From Nocardiopsis flavescens (GTDB lineage Bacteria; Actinomycetota; Actinomycetes; Streptosporangiales; Streptosporangiaceae): a stretch of DNA of 64,000 bases. Position numbers and translations under genes: made by a program. The notes below the pieces were generated by a model that searched no databases, was not told the DNA's origin, and was given only the letters and a program-made list of their open reading frames with translations. Below, piece after piece: positions 25,206-32,888 of this stretch; positions within the stretch are counted from its first letter, which is position 1; every line of letters begins with the position of its first letter. The stretch is from NCBI RefSeq assembly GCF_900141985.1, contig NZ_FQZK01000001.1, forward strand, positions 372,001 through 436,000. The letters run 5' to 3'.

Positions 25206-26045
25206 ATGGCCGACCGCTTCCCGCCCGACATCGACATGGAGACCCCCAGCGTCGCCCGGATGTACGACTACCTGCTCGGCGGCAAGGACAACTTCGAGGT
25301 GGACCGCAAGGCCTGCGACGTCCTCCTGGCCCAGCTGCCGGAGTTCCTGTCCCTGTCCCACCAGAACCGGGCCTTCCTGACCCGGGCCGTGGAGTACGCC
25401 GCCTCCCGGGGCATCGACCAGTTCCTCGACCTGGGGGCCGGCCTGCCCACGGCGGACAACACCCACCAGGTCGCCCAGCGCGCCTCACCGGGCGCCCGGG
25501 TGCTGTACGTGGACAACGACCCGATCGTCATCGCGCACGGCAGGGCGCTGCTGGCGGGCGGCCGAGGCGCGGACTTCCTCATGGCCGACATCTCGCAGGG
25601 CGTGGAGCCGGTGCTGGCCGACGCCCGCGCCGGCGGCCTGCTGGACACCGACCGCCCGATGGGCGTGATGCTGGTGTCGATGCTGCACTGCATCCCCGAC
25701 GCCGCCGACCCGTTCGGGATGGTGTCCCGGCTGATGGAGCACGCGGCCCCGGGGTCCGTCCTGATCTACTCGCACATCGTGTCCGACGACCCCGAGACCG
25801 CCCGGTGGGTCACCGACAAGATGCTCTCGTTCGGCACCCCGTGGGGGCGGGTGCGCTCCCCGCAGGAGGCGGCGGTCGCCTTCGAGGGGCTGGAGAAGGT
25901 GAGCGCCTGGTCCGACGGCCGCTCCGAGGAGCCGCGGGCGGTGGACTGCGCCAGCTGGCGCCACCCCGAGATCGCCCCGCGGACCCGGCCGGGCGACCTG
26001 ACGGTGAAGCTGTGGGAGTACTCGGGGGTCGCGGTCAAGCCGTGA
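25206..26045 (+). CDS. DUF574-family SAM-dependent methyltransferase
   Basis: 279 residues. PSVARMYDYLLGGKDNFEVDR near the start is the hallmark of the actinobacterial DUF574 (PF04672) family. QFLDLGAGLPTADNTH is the SAM motif I region, and VLYVDNDPIVIAHGRALL is the acidic strand-2 motif. The family is greatly expanded in Streptomyces and relatives, with no agreed substrate. ATG 25206 has no good ribosome binding site. A terminator hairpin follows. Confidence 0.85.
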   Translation: MADRFPPDIDMETPSVARMYDYLLGGKDNFEVDRKACDVLLAQLPEFLSLSHQNRAFLTRAVEYAASRGIDQFLDLGAGLPTADNTHQVAQRASPGARVLYVDNDPIVIAHGRALLAGGRGADFLMADISQGVEPVLADARAGGLLDTDRPMGVMLVSMLHCIPDAADPFGMVSRLMEHAAPGSVLIYSHIVSDDPETARWVTDKMLSFGTPWGRVRSPQEAAVAFEGLEKVSAWSDGRSEEPRAVDCASWRHPEIAPRTRPGDLTVKLWEYSGVAVKP

Positions 26046-26051
26046 ACGGCG

Positions 26052-26079
26052 GGCCCCGCCGGACGGCTCCGGCGGGGCC
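26052..26079 (+). terminator. Terminator hairpin after the DUF574 gene
   Basis: GGCCCCGCCGG and CCGGCGGGGCC form a perfect 11-bp stem with a 6-nt loop, between the convergent DUF574 and hydrolase genes. Confidence 0.6.
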
Positions 26080-26097
26080 GGTGAGGGGCCGGTCCCC

Positions 26098-26871
26098 TCA
26101 CTCCCCCGCGCGCAGGTGCCGCAGGAGCAGCGCGTTCACCTCGTCCGGGCGCTGCCACGACACCAGGTGGGCGGTGTCGGGCAGGGTGGTGTAGGCGGCG
26201 TCGGGCAGCAGCCGGGCGATCACGTCGGCGTGCTGCGCGGGCGGGGTGGAGGGGTCCTCGGCCCCGGCCACCAGCAGGGTGGGCGCGGTGACGCCGGGCA
26301 GGCCCCCGCGCACGTCGTACCCGGCCACGGCCTCGCAGCAGCCCGCGTACCCCTCGGGGTCGGTGGCGGCGACCTGCGCGCGCAGGACGGCGACGTCCCC
26401 GGGGCGGTCCCGGGCGAACTCCGGGGTGAACCAGCGGCCCACCACGGCGTCGGCGACGGCGGCGGTGCCCTCGGCGCGCACCAGGGCCGCCCGCTCCAGC
26501 CAGGGCCCGGCCGGGCCGGTGTGGGGCGAGGTGGCCAGCAGGGCCAGCCGGTCGAGGCGGTCGGGGTGGTGGACCGCCAGCCACTGGCCCACCATCCCGC
26601 CGATGGACAGGCCCGCGTAGTGGGCGCGGGCCAGCCCCAGGCGGTCCAGCAGGGCCACCACGTCACCGGCCAGGTCGGCCATGGTGTAGGGGCCGGGCGG
26701 GACCGGGGAGCCGCCGTGGCCGCGGTGGTCGAAGCGGATCACGCGGAACGCGGTGGACAGCGCCGCGACCTGCGGCTCCCACATGGCGGTGGTGGTGCCC
26801 AGGGAGCCGCCGAGCAGCAGCGGGGGCGCGTCGGGGGGTCCGCTCTCGACGTGGTGCAGGTCGACGCTCAT
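26098..26871 (-). CDS. Alpha/beta-hydrolase, PcaD-like
   Basis: 257 residues from ATG 26871, preceded by GGAAGGGG. Oxyanion-hole region LLLGGSLGTT, nucleophile GLSIGGMVGQ, Asp in VAGAEDPSTPP and His in LPDTAHLVSW give a complete triad. The closest recalled family is 3-oxoadipate enol-lactonase (PcaD), but no other beta-ketoadipate gene is nearby. A role in polyketide tailoring is possible, but nothing links it to the cluster to its right except proximity. Confidence 0.8.
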   Translation of the reverse strand: MSVDLHHVESGPPDAPPLLLGGSLGTTTAMWEPQVAALSTAFRVIRFDHRGHGGSPVPPGPYTMADLAGDVVALLDRLGLARAHYAGLSIGGMVGQWLAVHHPDRLDRLALLATSPHTGPAGPWLERAALVRAEGTAAVADAVVGRWFTPEFARDRPGDVAVLRAQVAATDPEGYAGCCEAVAGYDVRGGLPGVTAPTLLVAGAEDPSTPPAQHADVIARLLPDAAYTTLPDTAHLVSWQRPDEVNALLLRHLRAGE

Positions 26872-26935
26872 GGGTTCGTGTCCCCTTCCGTGGCGGTGTC
26901 CGGCTGGGGCCCCATCCTGCCAGCGCCCCCGGGGG

Positions 26936-27102
26936 TGCCGCGGCACCGGCGCGGTCGTGCGGCAGGAGACCGCCGCAGGCCGGGCGACTCCCTCCCAGGA
27001 CACCGCCGGCACCCGGGCCCACCACCGGCGCGGTACGGCCCCCTGCGCCGGGCGGTGGAAGACCGCCGCCGACCGCGGGCCGCGCGACCTCCGCCCGGAA
27101 CA
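26936..27102. repeat. Degenerate GC-rich intergenic repeats (two units)
   Basis: Two diverged units of about 75-90 bp share CACCGGCGCGGT, then GACCGCCGC, then GCGACTCCCTCCC or GCGACCTCCGCCC, then ACACCGC. No gene is seen in this spacer between the hydrolase start and the next terminator. Confidence 0.45.
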
Positions 27103-27146
27103 CCGCGGCCCCGCGCCCGGTCGGCGGACCGGGCGCGGGGCCGCGG
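27103..27146 (-). terminator. Terminator with a 20-bp perfect stem
   Basis: Bases 27103-27122 pair perfectly with 27127-27146 around a GGCG loop. It begins two bases past the stop codon of the Tat-exported protein gene, closing the O-methyltransferase/Tat-protein operon. Confidence 0.75.
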
Positions 27147-27148
27147 CC

Positions 27149-28081
27149 TCAGGCCAGGCCGACCAGGCGGGACATGCCCTGGAGGGCGTGGTTGATCCCC
27201 GTCTCGTGGTCGACGGTGAACGAGAACAGCGCGTGCGGGCCCGGGGCGAACTCCGTGTGCAGCACGGCCCGCCGCCCCGCGCCGAGCGGCGCCATGCCCA
27301 CCGGCCGGCCGAGCATCGGCTGCACGGGCGGCTCGCGCCCGTCGCGCAGGGCCTCGAAGTAGGCGCGCACGTCCTCCTCCGTCGTCCCCGGGACCACCGG
27401 GACGAGCATCGCCTCCTGCGGGGTGGCGGTGGTGTTGACGACGGTGAGGGCCCCGCCCGCGGGCGGCGACCCGGCGACCGCGAACTCCTTGCCGCCCGCC
27501 CCGTCGTGGTGGACGATCGCCGCGGGCGCCCAGGGGCGGCCCGCGACGGCGCCGCGCACGGCCCGGACGGTGCGCACCACGGGCGGTCCCGGGCTGGCGT
27601 AGCCGTAGTTGACCAGCACGTACTCACCCGGAGTGAGGACCTGGGTGAACCCGGCCCCCGTCGCGGCCGACACCACGGCCCCGCCCAGGTTGTCCGCCGC
27701 CGCGGAGACCGCGCGGGCCGCGGCGGCCCGCTCCTGCGGGTCCTGGGCGCCGGTGCCGGCCAGGAGCGCCAGGTACTCGTCGACGCCGACGCCCTCGGCC
27801 AGGCGCACCAGCAGCAGCGAGCGGCCCTCCTCGGCGGGGGTGGTCACGTGGAACGTGACGGCCCCGCAGGGGACGCGCTCGGGCACGTCGAGGGTGTCGG
27901 GTTCCAGGACCACCTCGATCGGCCCGGCCGCGGCCTCCCCGGCGAACGCCGCGGACCCGCCCGGCAGCAGCACCGCGGCGCCGGCCAGCGCCGCCCCGGC
28001 GAGCACCCGCCGCCGGGTGGGGCCGCGGTCCCCCGCGTCCGCGGCGCCCTCCGTCCCGTCCTGTGCGAACACGCCCCTCAC
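27149..28081 (-). CDS. Tat-exported protein of unknown function
   Basis: 310 residues from GTG 28081, which overlaps the O-methyltransferase stop codon (GTGA), so the two are coupled. The N-terminus carries a twin-arginine signal (PTRRRVLAG, then a long Ala/Gly/Leu core ending near AFAGEA at about residue 47). Two similar beta-rich halves follow, with IEVVLEPDTLDV and a GEYVLVNYG strand, suggesting a cupredoxin-like or Ig-like fold, but no metal-ligand set is evident. Family not recognised. The tight link to a polyketide-type methyltransferase suggests a role in handling or exporting the product. Confidence 0.7.
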   Translation of the reverse strand: MRGVFAQDGTEGAADAGDRGPTRRRVLAGAALAGAAVLLPGGSAAFAGEAAAGPIEVVLEPDTLDVPERVPCGAVTFHVTTPAEEGRSLLLVRLAEGVGVDEYLALLAGTGAQDPQERAAAARAVSAAADNLGGAVVSAATGAGFTQVLTPGEYVLVNYGYASPGPPVVRTVRAVRGAVAGRPWAPAAIVHHDGAGGKEFAVAGSPPAGGALTVVNTTATPQEAMLVPVVPGTTEEDVRAYFEALRDGREPPVQPMLGRPVGMAPLGAGRRAVLHTEFAPGPHALFSFTVDHETGINHALQGMSRLVGLA

Positions 28082-29097
28082 CCCTTCGCCTTGCGCGCCA
28101 CCACGACCGAGTCCACGCCCACCAGCGGCGCGACGGTCACGTCCTCGAACCCGGCCGCGGCGAGCCAGGCGCGGCACTCCCGGGGCGTGTACTCCGAGCC
28201 GCCCGGCGTGACCAGCCGCATGTTGAGGCTGCGCAGCAGGTTGGCCGGCTCGTCGCGGCCGTCGCCCACCAGCGCGTCGTAGACGACGACGCGCCCGCCC
28301 TCCGGGAGCGCGTCGTGCGCGCGGCGCAGCAGGCGGACCCGGGCCTCGTCGTCCCAGTCGTGCAGGACGTGCCCGAACACCATCACCTCGGTCTCGGGCA
28401 GCGGGTCGGCGAAGAAGTCCGCCGGGTGGAAGTCGACCTTGCCGGTCAGCCCCAGGCGCTCCATGTGCTCGTCGAAGAGGGGCTGGACCGGTGGCAGGTC
28501 CAGGCACCCGGCCCGCAGGTGCGGGTGGGCCCGGACCAGGTCGGCGGCCAGGTTGCCGCGCGCGCCGCCGACGTCGACGAACGAGGTGTGCCCGGACCAG
28601 TCGAGGGCGTCGGCCAGGGCGGGGCCGATCTCGGCGTTGTTGGCGTCCATGGCCGCCATGAACCGGCGCAGGGCGTCCTGGTCGCCGTAGAAGCGCTGGA
28701 AGTCCTGGCCGCCCCTGTGCGCCTGCTGGTCCCCGGTGCGCAGCAGGGAGGTGAGGTCGCCCCAGATCCGGTAGCGCCAGGCCAGCAGGCGCAGCCGCCC
28801 GGTGAGGGAGCCCGGCCCGTCGGCGGCCAGGTGGCGGGCGGCGGCCCCGCCGTTGCGGTACTCGTCCCCGTCCCGCCGGAGCAGGCCCAGGCCCACCAGG
28901 GAGTCGAGGAAGTCCGCGGCGGCGCGGGGGTGCAGGCCGAGCCGGTCCCGCAGGGCCTCCCCGGTGAGCGGCCCCTCGGCCAGGGTCGCGAACAGGTCCA
29001 GTTCGACCGCGCTCAGCAGGGCCCGGGACGCCCAGAACCCCTGGGCGAGCTCCATGATCCCGGCCGTGCCGGTCGTGTCGTCGACGGTCATGCCCAT
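28078..29097 (-). CDS. Polyketide-type O-methyltransferase
   Basis: 339 residues from ATG 29097 (AGGAG eight bases upstream; a second in-frame ATG lies at 29091). A dimerisation/winged-helix N-terminal domain (FWASRALLSAVELDLF) precedes motif I VDVGGARGNLAADL and the catalytic VLHDWDDEARVRLL. This is the plant-COMT/TcmO-DnrK class that methylates phenolic or carboxyl oxygens of aromatic polyketides. It is divergent from the flavoprotein hydroxylase gene, a usual tailoring pair. The aromatic substrate presumably comes from the type II PKS at the right edge, which is inference. Confidence 0.85.
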   Translation of the reverse strand: MGMTVDDTTGTAGIMELAQGFWASRALLSAVELDLFATLAEGPLTGEALRDRLGLHPRAAADFLDSLVGLGLLRRDGDEYRNGGAAARHLAADGPGSLTGRLRLLAWRYRIWGDLTSLLRTGDQQAHRGGQDFQRFYGDQDALRRFMAAMDANNAEIGPALADALDWSGHTSFVDVGGARGNLAADLVRAHPHLRAGCLDLPPVQPLFDEHMERLGLTGKVDFHPADFFADPLPETEVMVFGHVLHDWDDEARVRLLRRAHDALPEGGRVVVYDALVGDGRDEPANLLRSLNMRLVTPGGSEYTPRECRAWLAAAGFEDVTVAPLVGVDSVVVARKAKG

Positions 29098-29224
29098 GCT
29101 CTCGGCTCCTTCTGTCGCTGGGCGCCGCCCCGCACGGGGGGCGCGGGGCACGGACGAACCGTCGCAGACCCCGGTCGTCGCCCGATCGACTCCGGCTGGT
29201 GCCGCCCGGCGCGACGACGGAACC

Positions 29225-29252
29225 TTGAGCGTTCCTCGAAGGGCACTACAGC
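29225..29252 (+). promoter_or_regulatory. SARP-like direct repeat upstream of the flavoprotein/cydA operon
   Basis: TTGAGCG (29225-29231) and TCGAAGG (29236-29242) are heptamers resembling TCGAGNN, placed 11 bp apart start to start (4-bp spacer). This is the arrangement bound by SARP activators such as ActII-ORF4 and DnrI. A weak -10-like TACAGC (29247-29252) follows. Confidence 0.4.
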
Positions 29253-29300
29253 GGCGGTTGCGAGCCTGGGCCGGATACCACCATCGGAAGGGGTGCGCCC

Positions 29301-30935
29301 GTGTACGAGGAGTCGACACCGGTCCTCATCATCGGCGGCGGGCTCGTGGGCCTGTCCGCGTCGCTGTTCCTGTCCTGGCGGGGGGTGCCCTCCGTCCTGG
29401 TGGAGCGCCACCCCGGCACGTCGGTCCACCCGCGGGCCTGGGGGCTCTACCCCCGCACGCTCGAACTGCTGCGCGCGGCGGGGGTGGAGAAGGAGGTCAT
29501 GGCCGAGAGCGCGGGGTTCGCCGGGCACGTGCTCAACGGCCGGGTGGAGTCCCTGGCCGGGGCGGAGATCGCGGTGGGGCGCATCCCCGAGCCGGACGAC
29601 GTCGGGGCGATCAGCCCGGTCGAGCGGATCGTGTCTCTGAGCCAGGACCGGGTGGAGCCGATCCTGCTGGAGCGGGCGCGCCGCCGGGGGGCCGACGTGC
29701 GGTTCGGCACCGAGGTCCTGGACCTGGACCCGGGGGAGGACGGGGTCGCCGTCCGGGTGCGGGACCGCGCCACGGGGCGGGAGTCCGTCCTGCGCGCCGG
29801 GTATGTGATCGCGGCCGACGGGGCGCACGGCGCGACCCGGGAGCGGGCCGGGATCGGGCGGCGGGGCCGGGGGGTGCTGCGCCACCAGATGAGCGTGCTG
29901 TTCGACGCCGACCTGGCCGGGCCGCTGCGCGGGCGCCGGTTCGCCGTCTGCCAGGTGGCCAACGACCGGGTGGAGGGGGTGCTGGGGCACGACGACAGCC
30001 TGACCCGGGGCACCCTCATCGTCACCTACCGGCCCGAGCGGGGCGAGTCCCCGGGGGACTTCACCGAGGAGCGGTGCGCCGGGCTGGTGCGGGCGGCGCT
30101 GGGCGTGCCGGACGCGCGGGTGGGGGTGCGCCAGATCCTGCCCTGGGAGATGGCGGCGCTGACCGCCGAGCGGTTCCGGTGGGGGCGGGTGTTCCTGGCC
30201 GGGGACGCCGCGCACCTCATGCCGCCGGTGGGCGGCTACGGCGCCAACTGCGGCGTCCAGGACGCCTACGACCTGGCGTGGAAACTGGAGGCGGTGACGG
30301 AGGGCACCGCTCCCCCGGAACTGCTGGACACCTACGACGAGGAGCGCCGCCCGGTCGCCGAGGCGACCGTACGCCAGGCGGTGGCCCGGCTGGCGGTGCG
30401 CTCGGGGCGGCGACCCGCGGGCCCGGACCTCGCCGAGCCGCTGGCGGTGACCTTCGGCTACCGCTACCGGTCCTCGACCGTGCGGGACGGGGACGGCCCC
30501 GCCCACGGGGACGGCGGGGAGGGGGCGGACGGGTTCGTGCACCCCGCGCTGCTGTCGGGGCGCCCGGGGACGCGGGCGCCGCACCTGTGGGTGCGGGTGG
30601 ACGGGGCCCGGGTGTCGACCCTGGACCTGTTCGGCCCGCGCCCGGTGCTGCTGGCCGGGTCGGCGGGGGTGGAGCGGGCCGGGGACCTGCGGGCGCTGGC
30701 GGAGCGGCTGGGGGTGCCGCTGGACGTGTACGTGCTCGGGCGGGACGTCCTCGCGCAGGACGGGGCCGACCCGCACGCGGCGTTCGGGATCGGCCCGCAG
30801 GGGATGTCGCTGGTGCGGCCGGACGGGTTCGTGTCGCACCGCTCCCCCGCGGGCGGGCTCGCGGACTCGGCGGTGGCCGGGGCCCTGGCCCGGATGCTGC
30901 GCCGGGTGCCCGTCGACGTGCCGACCGGGCTGTGA
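29301..30935 (+). CDS. Class A FAD-dependent aromatic polyketide hydroxylase
   Basis: 544 residues from GTG 29301 with GGAAGGGG upstream. FAD-binding motifs are complete: LIIGGGLVGLSASLFLSWRG with a following Glu (VLVERHPG), VIAADGAHGATRE, and VFLAGDAAHLMPPVGGYGAN. The C-terminal 130 residues form the thioredoxin-like tail of the PgaE/RdmE/TcmG-type hydroxylases of type II polyketide pathways. It would use NAD(P)H and O2 to hydroxylate or oxidatively open an aromatic ring. The stand-alone cydA-like gene starts 10 bp after its stop, so the two share a transcript. Confidence 0.88.
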   Translation: MYEESTPVLIIGGGLVGLSASLFLSWRGVPSVLVERHPGTSVHPRAWGLYPRTLELLRAAGVEKEVMAESAGFAGHVLNGRVESLAGAEIAVGRIPEPDDVGAISPVERIVSLSQDRVEPILLERARRRGADVRFGTEVLDLDPGEDGVAVRVRDRATGRESVLRAGYVIAADGAHGATRERAGIGRRGRGVLRHQMSVLFDADLAGPLRGRRFAVCQVANDRVEGVLGHDDSLTRGTLIVTYRPERGESPGDFTEERCAGLVRAALGVPDARVGVRQILPWEMAALTAERFRWGRVFLAGDAAHLMPPVGGYGANCGVQDAYDLAWKLEAVTEGTAPPELLDTYDEERRPVAEATVRQAVARLAVRSGRRPAGPDLAEPLAVTFGYRYRSSTVRDGDGPAHGDGGEGADGFVHPALLSGRPGTRAPHLWVRVDGARVSTLDLFGPRPVLLAGSAGVERAGDLRALAERLGVPLDVYVLGRDVLAQDGADPHAAFGIGPQGMSLVRPDGFVSHRSPAGGLADSAVAGALARMLRRVPVDVPTGL

Positions 30936-30945
30936 GGGGTGCGCC

Positions 30946-32190
30946 GTGTCCGACGCGTCCCTGGACCTGCTGCGGCTGCAGTTCGCGCTGACCGCCGGGA
31001 TCCACTACCTCTTCGTCGCGCTGACCCTGGGGTTGGCGCCCTTCGTGCTGTGCGTGCAGGCCCGCGCGGTGTGGACCGGCGACGCCGCCCGGATGCGGGC
31101 GGTGCGCTTCTGGGGCGGCCTGTACGTCATCGGGTACGGCACGGGGGTGCTCTCCGGCCTGGTGATGGAGACGCAGCTGGCCCTGAACTGGTCGGGGCTG
31201 AACCGCGTGTTCGGCTCGGTGGTCGCCGCGCCGCTGGCGATCGAGACGGCGGCGGCGTTCTTCGTCGAGTCGGCGTTCCTGGGGCTGTGGGTGTTCGGCT
31301 GGGACCGGATGGGGCGGTGGGCGCACCTGGGCTGCTTCGCGGTGGTCACCGGGACCGCCTACCTGTCCGCGTTCTGGGTGATGGCGGCCAACGGGCTGCT
31401 GCGCAACCCGGTGGGGTTCGAGATGCGCGGCGGTGAGGCGGTGCTGACCGACCCGCTGGCGGTGGCGTTCAACCCGTCGGGGCTGCTGGGCTTCGCGCAC
31501 ACGGCGGTGACGGCTCTGTTCGTGGGCGGGCTGTTCGTGGCGGCGGTGAGCGCCCGCCACGTGCTGCGCGGCACCGACGCGGACGGGGTGTTCCGCCGGG
31601 GGGTGCGCACGGGCCTGGTGCTGGTGATGGCGGCGGTCGCGCCGGTCGCGGTCACCGGGGGGACCCAGTTCCGGTTCACCGAGGGGCCCACGCCCACGAC
31701 CGGGCTGACCTATGACGAGGCGGGCATCGCCGCGGTCGAGGCGGCCTGGGAGCCCTCCTACGGGTGGATCTGGGACGTGGCCGGCGGCACGATGACGGTG
31801 GTGTGGGAGCTGGTGGTCCTGCTGTGCCTGGTGGGGGCGGTGGCGTGGATCGCGCGCCGGCTCGACCGGTGGCGGTGGTTCCTGTGGGTGCTGGTGTTCT
31901 CGCCGGTGCTGCCGTGGGCGGCGAGCGTGGGCGGGTGGGTGTACCGCGAGCTGGGCCGCCAGCCGTGGACGGTCACCCACCACCTGACCACGGCGGAGGC
32001 GGTGACCCCGATGTCGGCGGGGGCGGCCGTGGTGTCGCTGTGCGTTTTCGTGTCGGCGTACGCGCTGCTGGCCGGGGCCACGGCGTGGTGGCTGGTCCGG
32101 GTGGCCCGGCTGGGGGTGGGGCGCGGTCCGCTGCGCGAGCCCGACCAGGGCCCGCCCGCGGAGGAGGGCCGGGAGCCGGTGCGCTTCTGA
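30946..32190 (+). CDS. cydA: CydA-like cytochrome bd oxidase subunit I, stand-alone copy
   Basis: 414 residues, clearly shorter than usual CydA. Heme ligands are present: His20 in TAGIHYLF, a His in GFAHTAVTALF, and Glu in YRELGRQPW. The quinol-binding Q-loop is almost absent: the usual GDxSG segment reads GGTQF, and the position of E. coli Lys252 is not Lys (GIAAVEAAWE). About nine transmembrane helices. No cydB follows; the gene ends at two hairpins. Co-transcription with a polyketide hydroxylase gene suggests a cluster-linked role, such as respiratory self-protection or electron disposal (inference). Confidence 0.8.
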   Translation: MSDASLDLLRLQFALTAGIHYLFVALTLGLAPFVLCVQARAVWTGDAARMRAVRFWGGLYVIGYGTGVLSGLVMETQLALNWSGLNRVFGSVVAAPLAIETAAAFFVESAFLGLWVFGWDRMGRWAHLGCFAVVTGTAYLSAFWVMAANGLLRNPVGFEMRGGEAVLTDPLAVAFNPSGLLGFAHTAVTALFVGGLFVAAVSARHVLRGTDADGVFRRGVRTGLVLVMAAVAPVAVTGGTQFRFTEGPTPTTGLTYDEAGIAAVEAAWEPSYGWIWDVAGGTMTVVWELVVLLCLVGAVAWIARRLDRWRWFLWVLVFSPVLPWAASVGGWVYRELGRQPWTVTHHLTTAEAVTPMSAGAAVVSLCVFVSAYALLAGATAWWLVRVARLGVGRGPLREPDQGPPAEEGREPVRF

Positions 32191-32216
32191 CCGCCCCCGC
32201 AGCGCGGCGGGGGCGG
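32191..32216 (+). terminator. Terminator hairpin after the stand-alone cydA-like gene
   Basis: CCGCCCCCGC and GCGGGGGCGG form a perfect 10-bp stem, starting at the base after the stop codon. Confidence 0.6.
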
Positions 32217-32220
32217 GGGC

Positions 32221-32260
32221 GCCGGACGGGGTCCCGCCGCGGGGCGGGGCCCCGTCCGGC
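32221..32260. terminator. Second hairpin, 11-bp stem
   Basis: GCCGGACGGGG and CCCCGTCCGGC pair perfectly across an 18-nt GC-rich loop, directly after the first hairpin. Confidence 0.5.
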
Positions 32261-32842
32261 GTGCGGGGCCCGGACCCCGGCGGCGGGCGCGAGACACCGG
32301 GAGGCGGGCCTCTGTCCGGAAGGGCGCGGCGCGCGGAACCGGGCCGGTCGGCCCCCTCCCGGCCGACGCGCCGGGACGGGGCCGCAAAAGACACCACGCG
32401 GCCGGGCGCCGTCCGGGCGGGGGTACGCGGCGCGGACGCCGGGGCCCGGTGCGCGGCGGCCCCGGGGAGGGCAGGGCGCGGCGCGGGCCGCGTCCCCGGA
32501 CGGGGCACCGGGGGGCGCGGACGCGGCGGCGCCCCGCACACACGGCCGCTCCACTCTGTCCCGGAAGGGGCGACGGCCGCGCCCCGGGAGTGGTGTGGCC
32601 TTCCCACGACCGTGCCCTTGCAGGTCATCGCGATCGTTGTCCGGAGCCGGAGGGGCGCCGCGTACCGGTGGTCCGTGGACCGGGGCGGACGTGCCGCCGC
32701 ATGCGGCGGTACGCCGACGGCGCGCACGCCCGGGGAGAGGTACACGGGCCGCCCCTCCCCCGTGGGAGACCACGGTGGCCCCCGCACACATGGCGGACGC
32801 CACCGGCCCCCGGCACACGCCCACTCGGGTGCGGCACGGGCG
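32261..32842. other. Gene-free spacer between convergent operons
   Basis: About 580 bp of extremely GC-rich sequence. Open frames exist on both strands, but none has a ribosome binding site, a coherent protein or a recognisable domain. The element CTCTGTCCNGGAAGGG occurs near both 32310 and 32555. It may be decayed coding sequence. Confidence 0.4.
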
Positions 32843-32872
32843 ACGGGCCCCCGCCTCGCGGCGGGGGCCCGT
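32843..32872 (-). terminator. Terminator of the type I PKS operon
   Basis: ACGGGCCCCCGCC and GGCGGGGGCCCGT form a perfect 13-bp stem with a TCGC loop, 16 bp beyond the PKS stop codon. Confidence 0.7.
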
Positions 32873-32888
32873 GCGCCGGCCGGGGCGG

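Noticed and set aside
25045..25380. Small ORF with a perfect AGGAGG seven bases upstream of ATG
   Set aside because: It runs 175 bp into the well-supported DUF574 gene in another frame and has no coherent protein. The site may instead be chance or a remnant.
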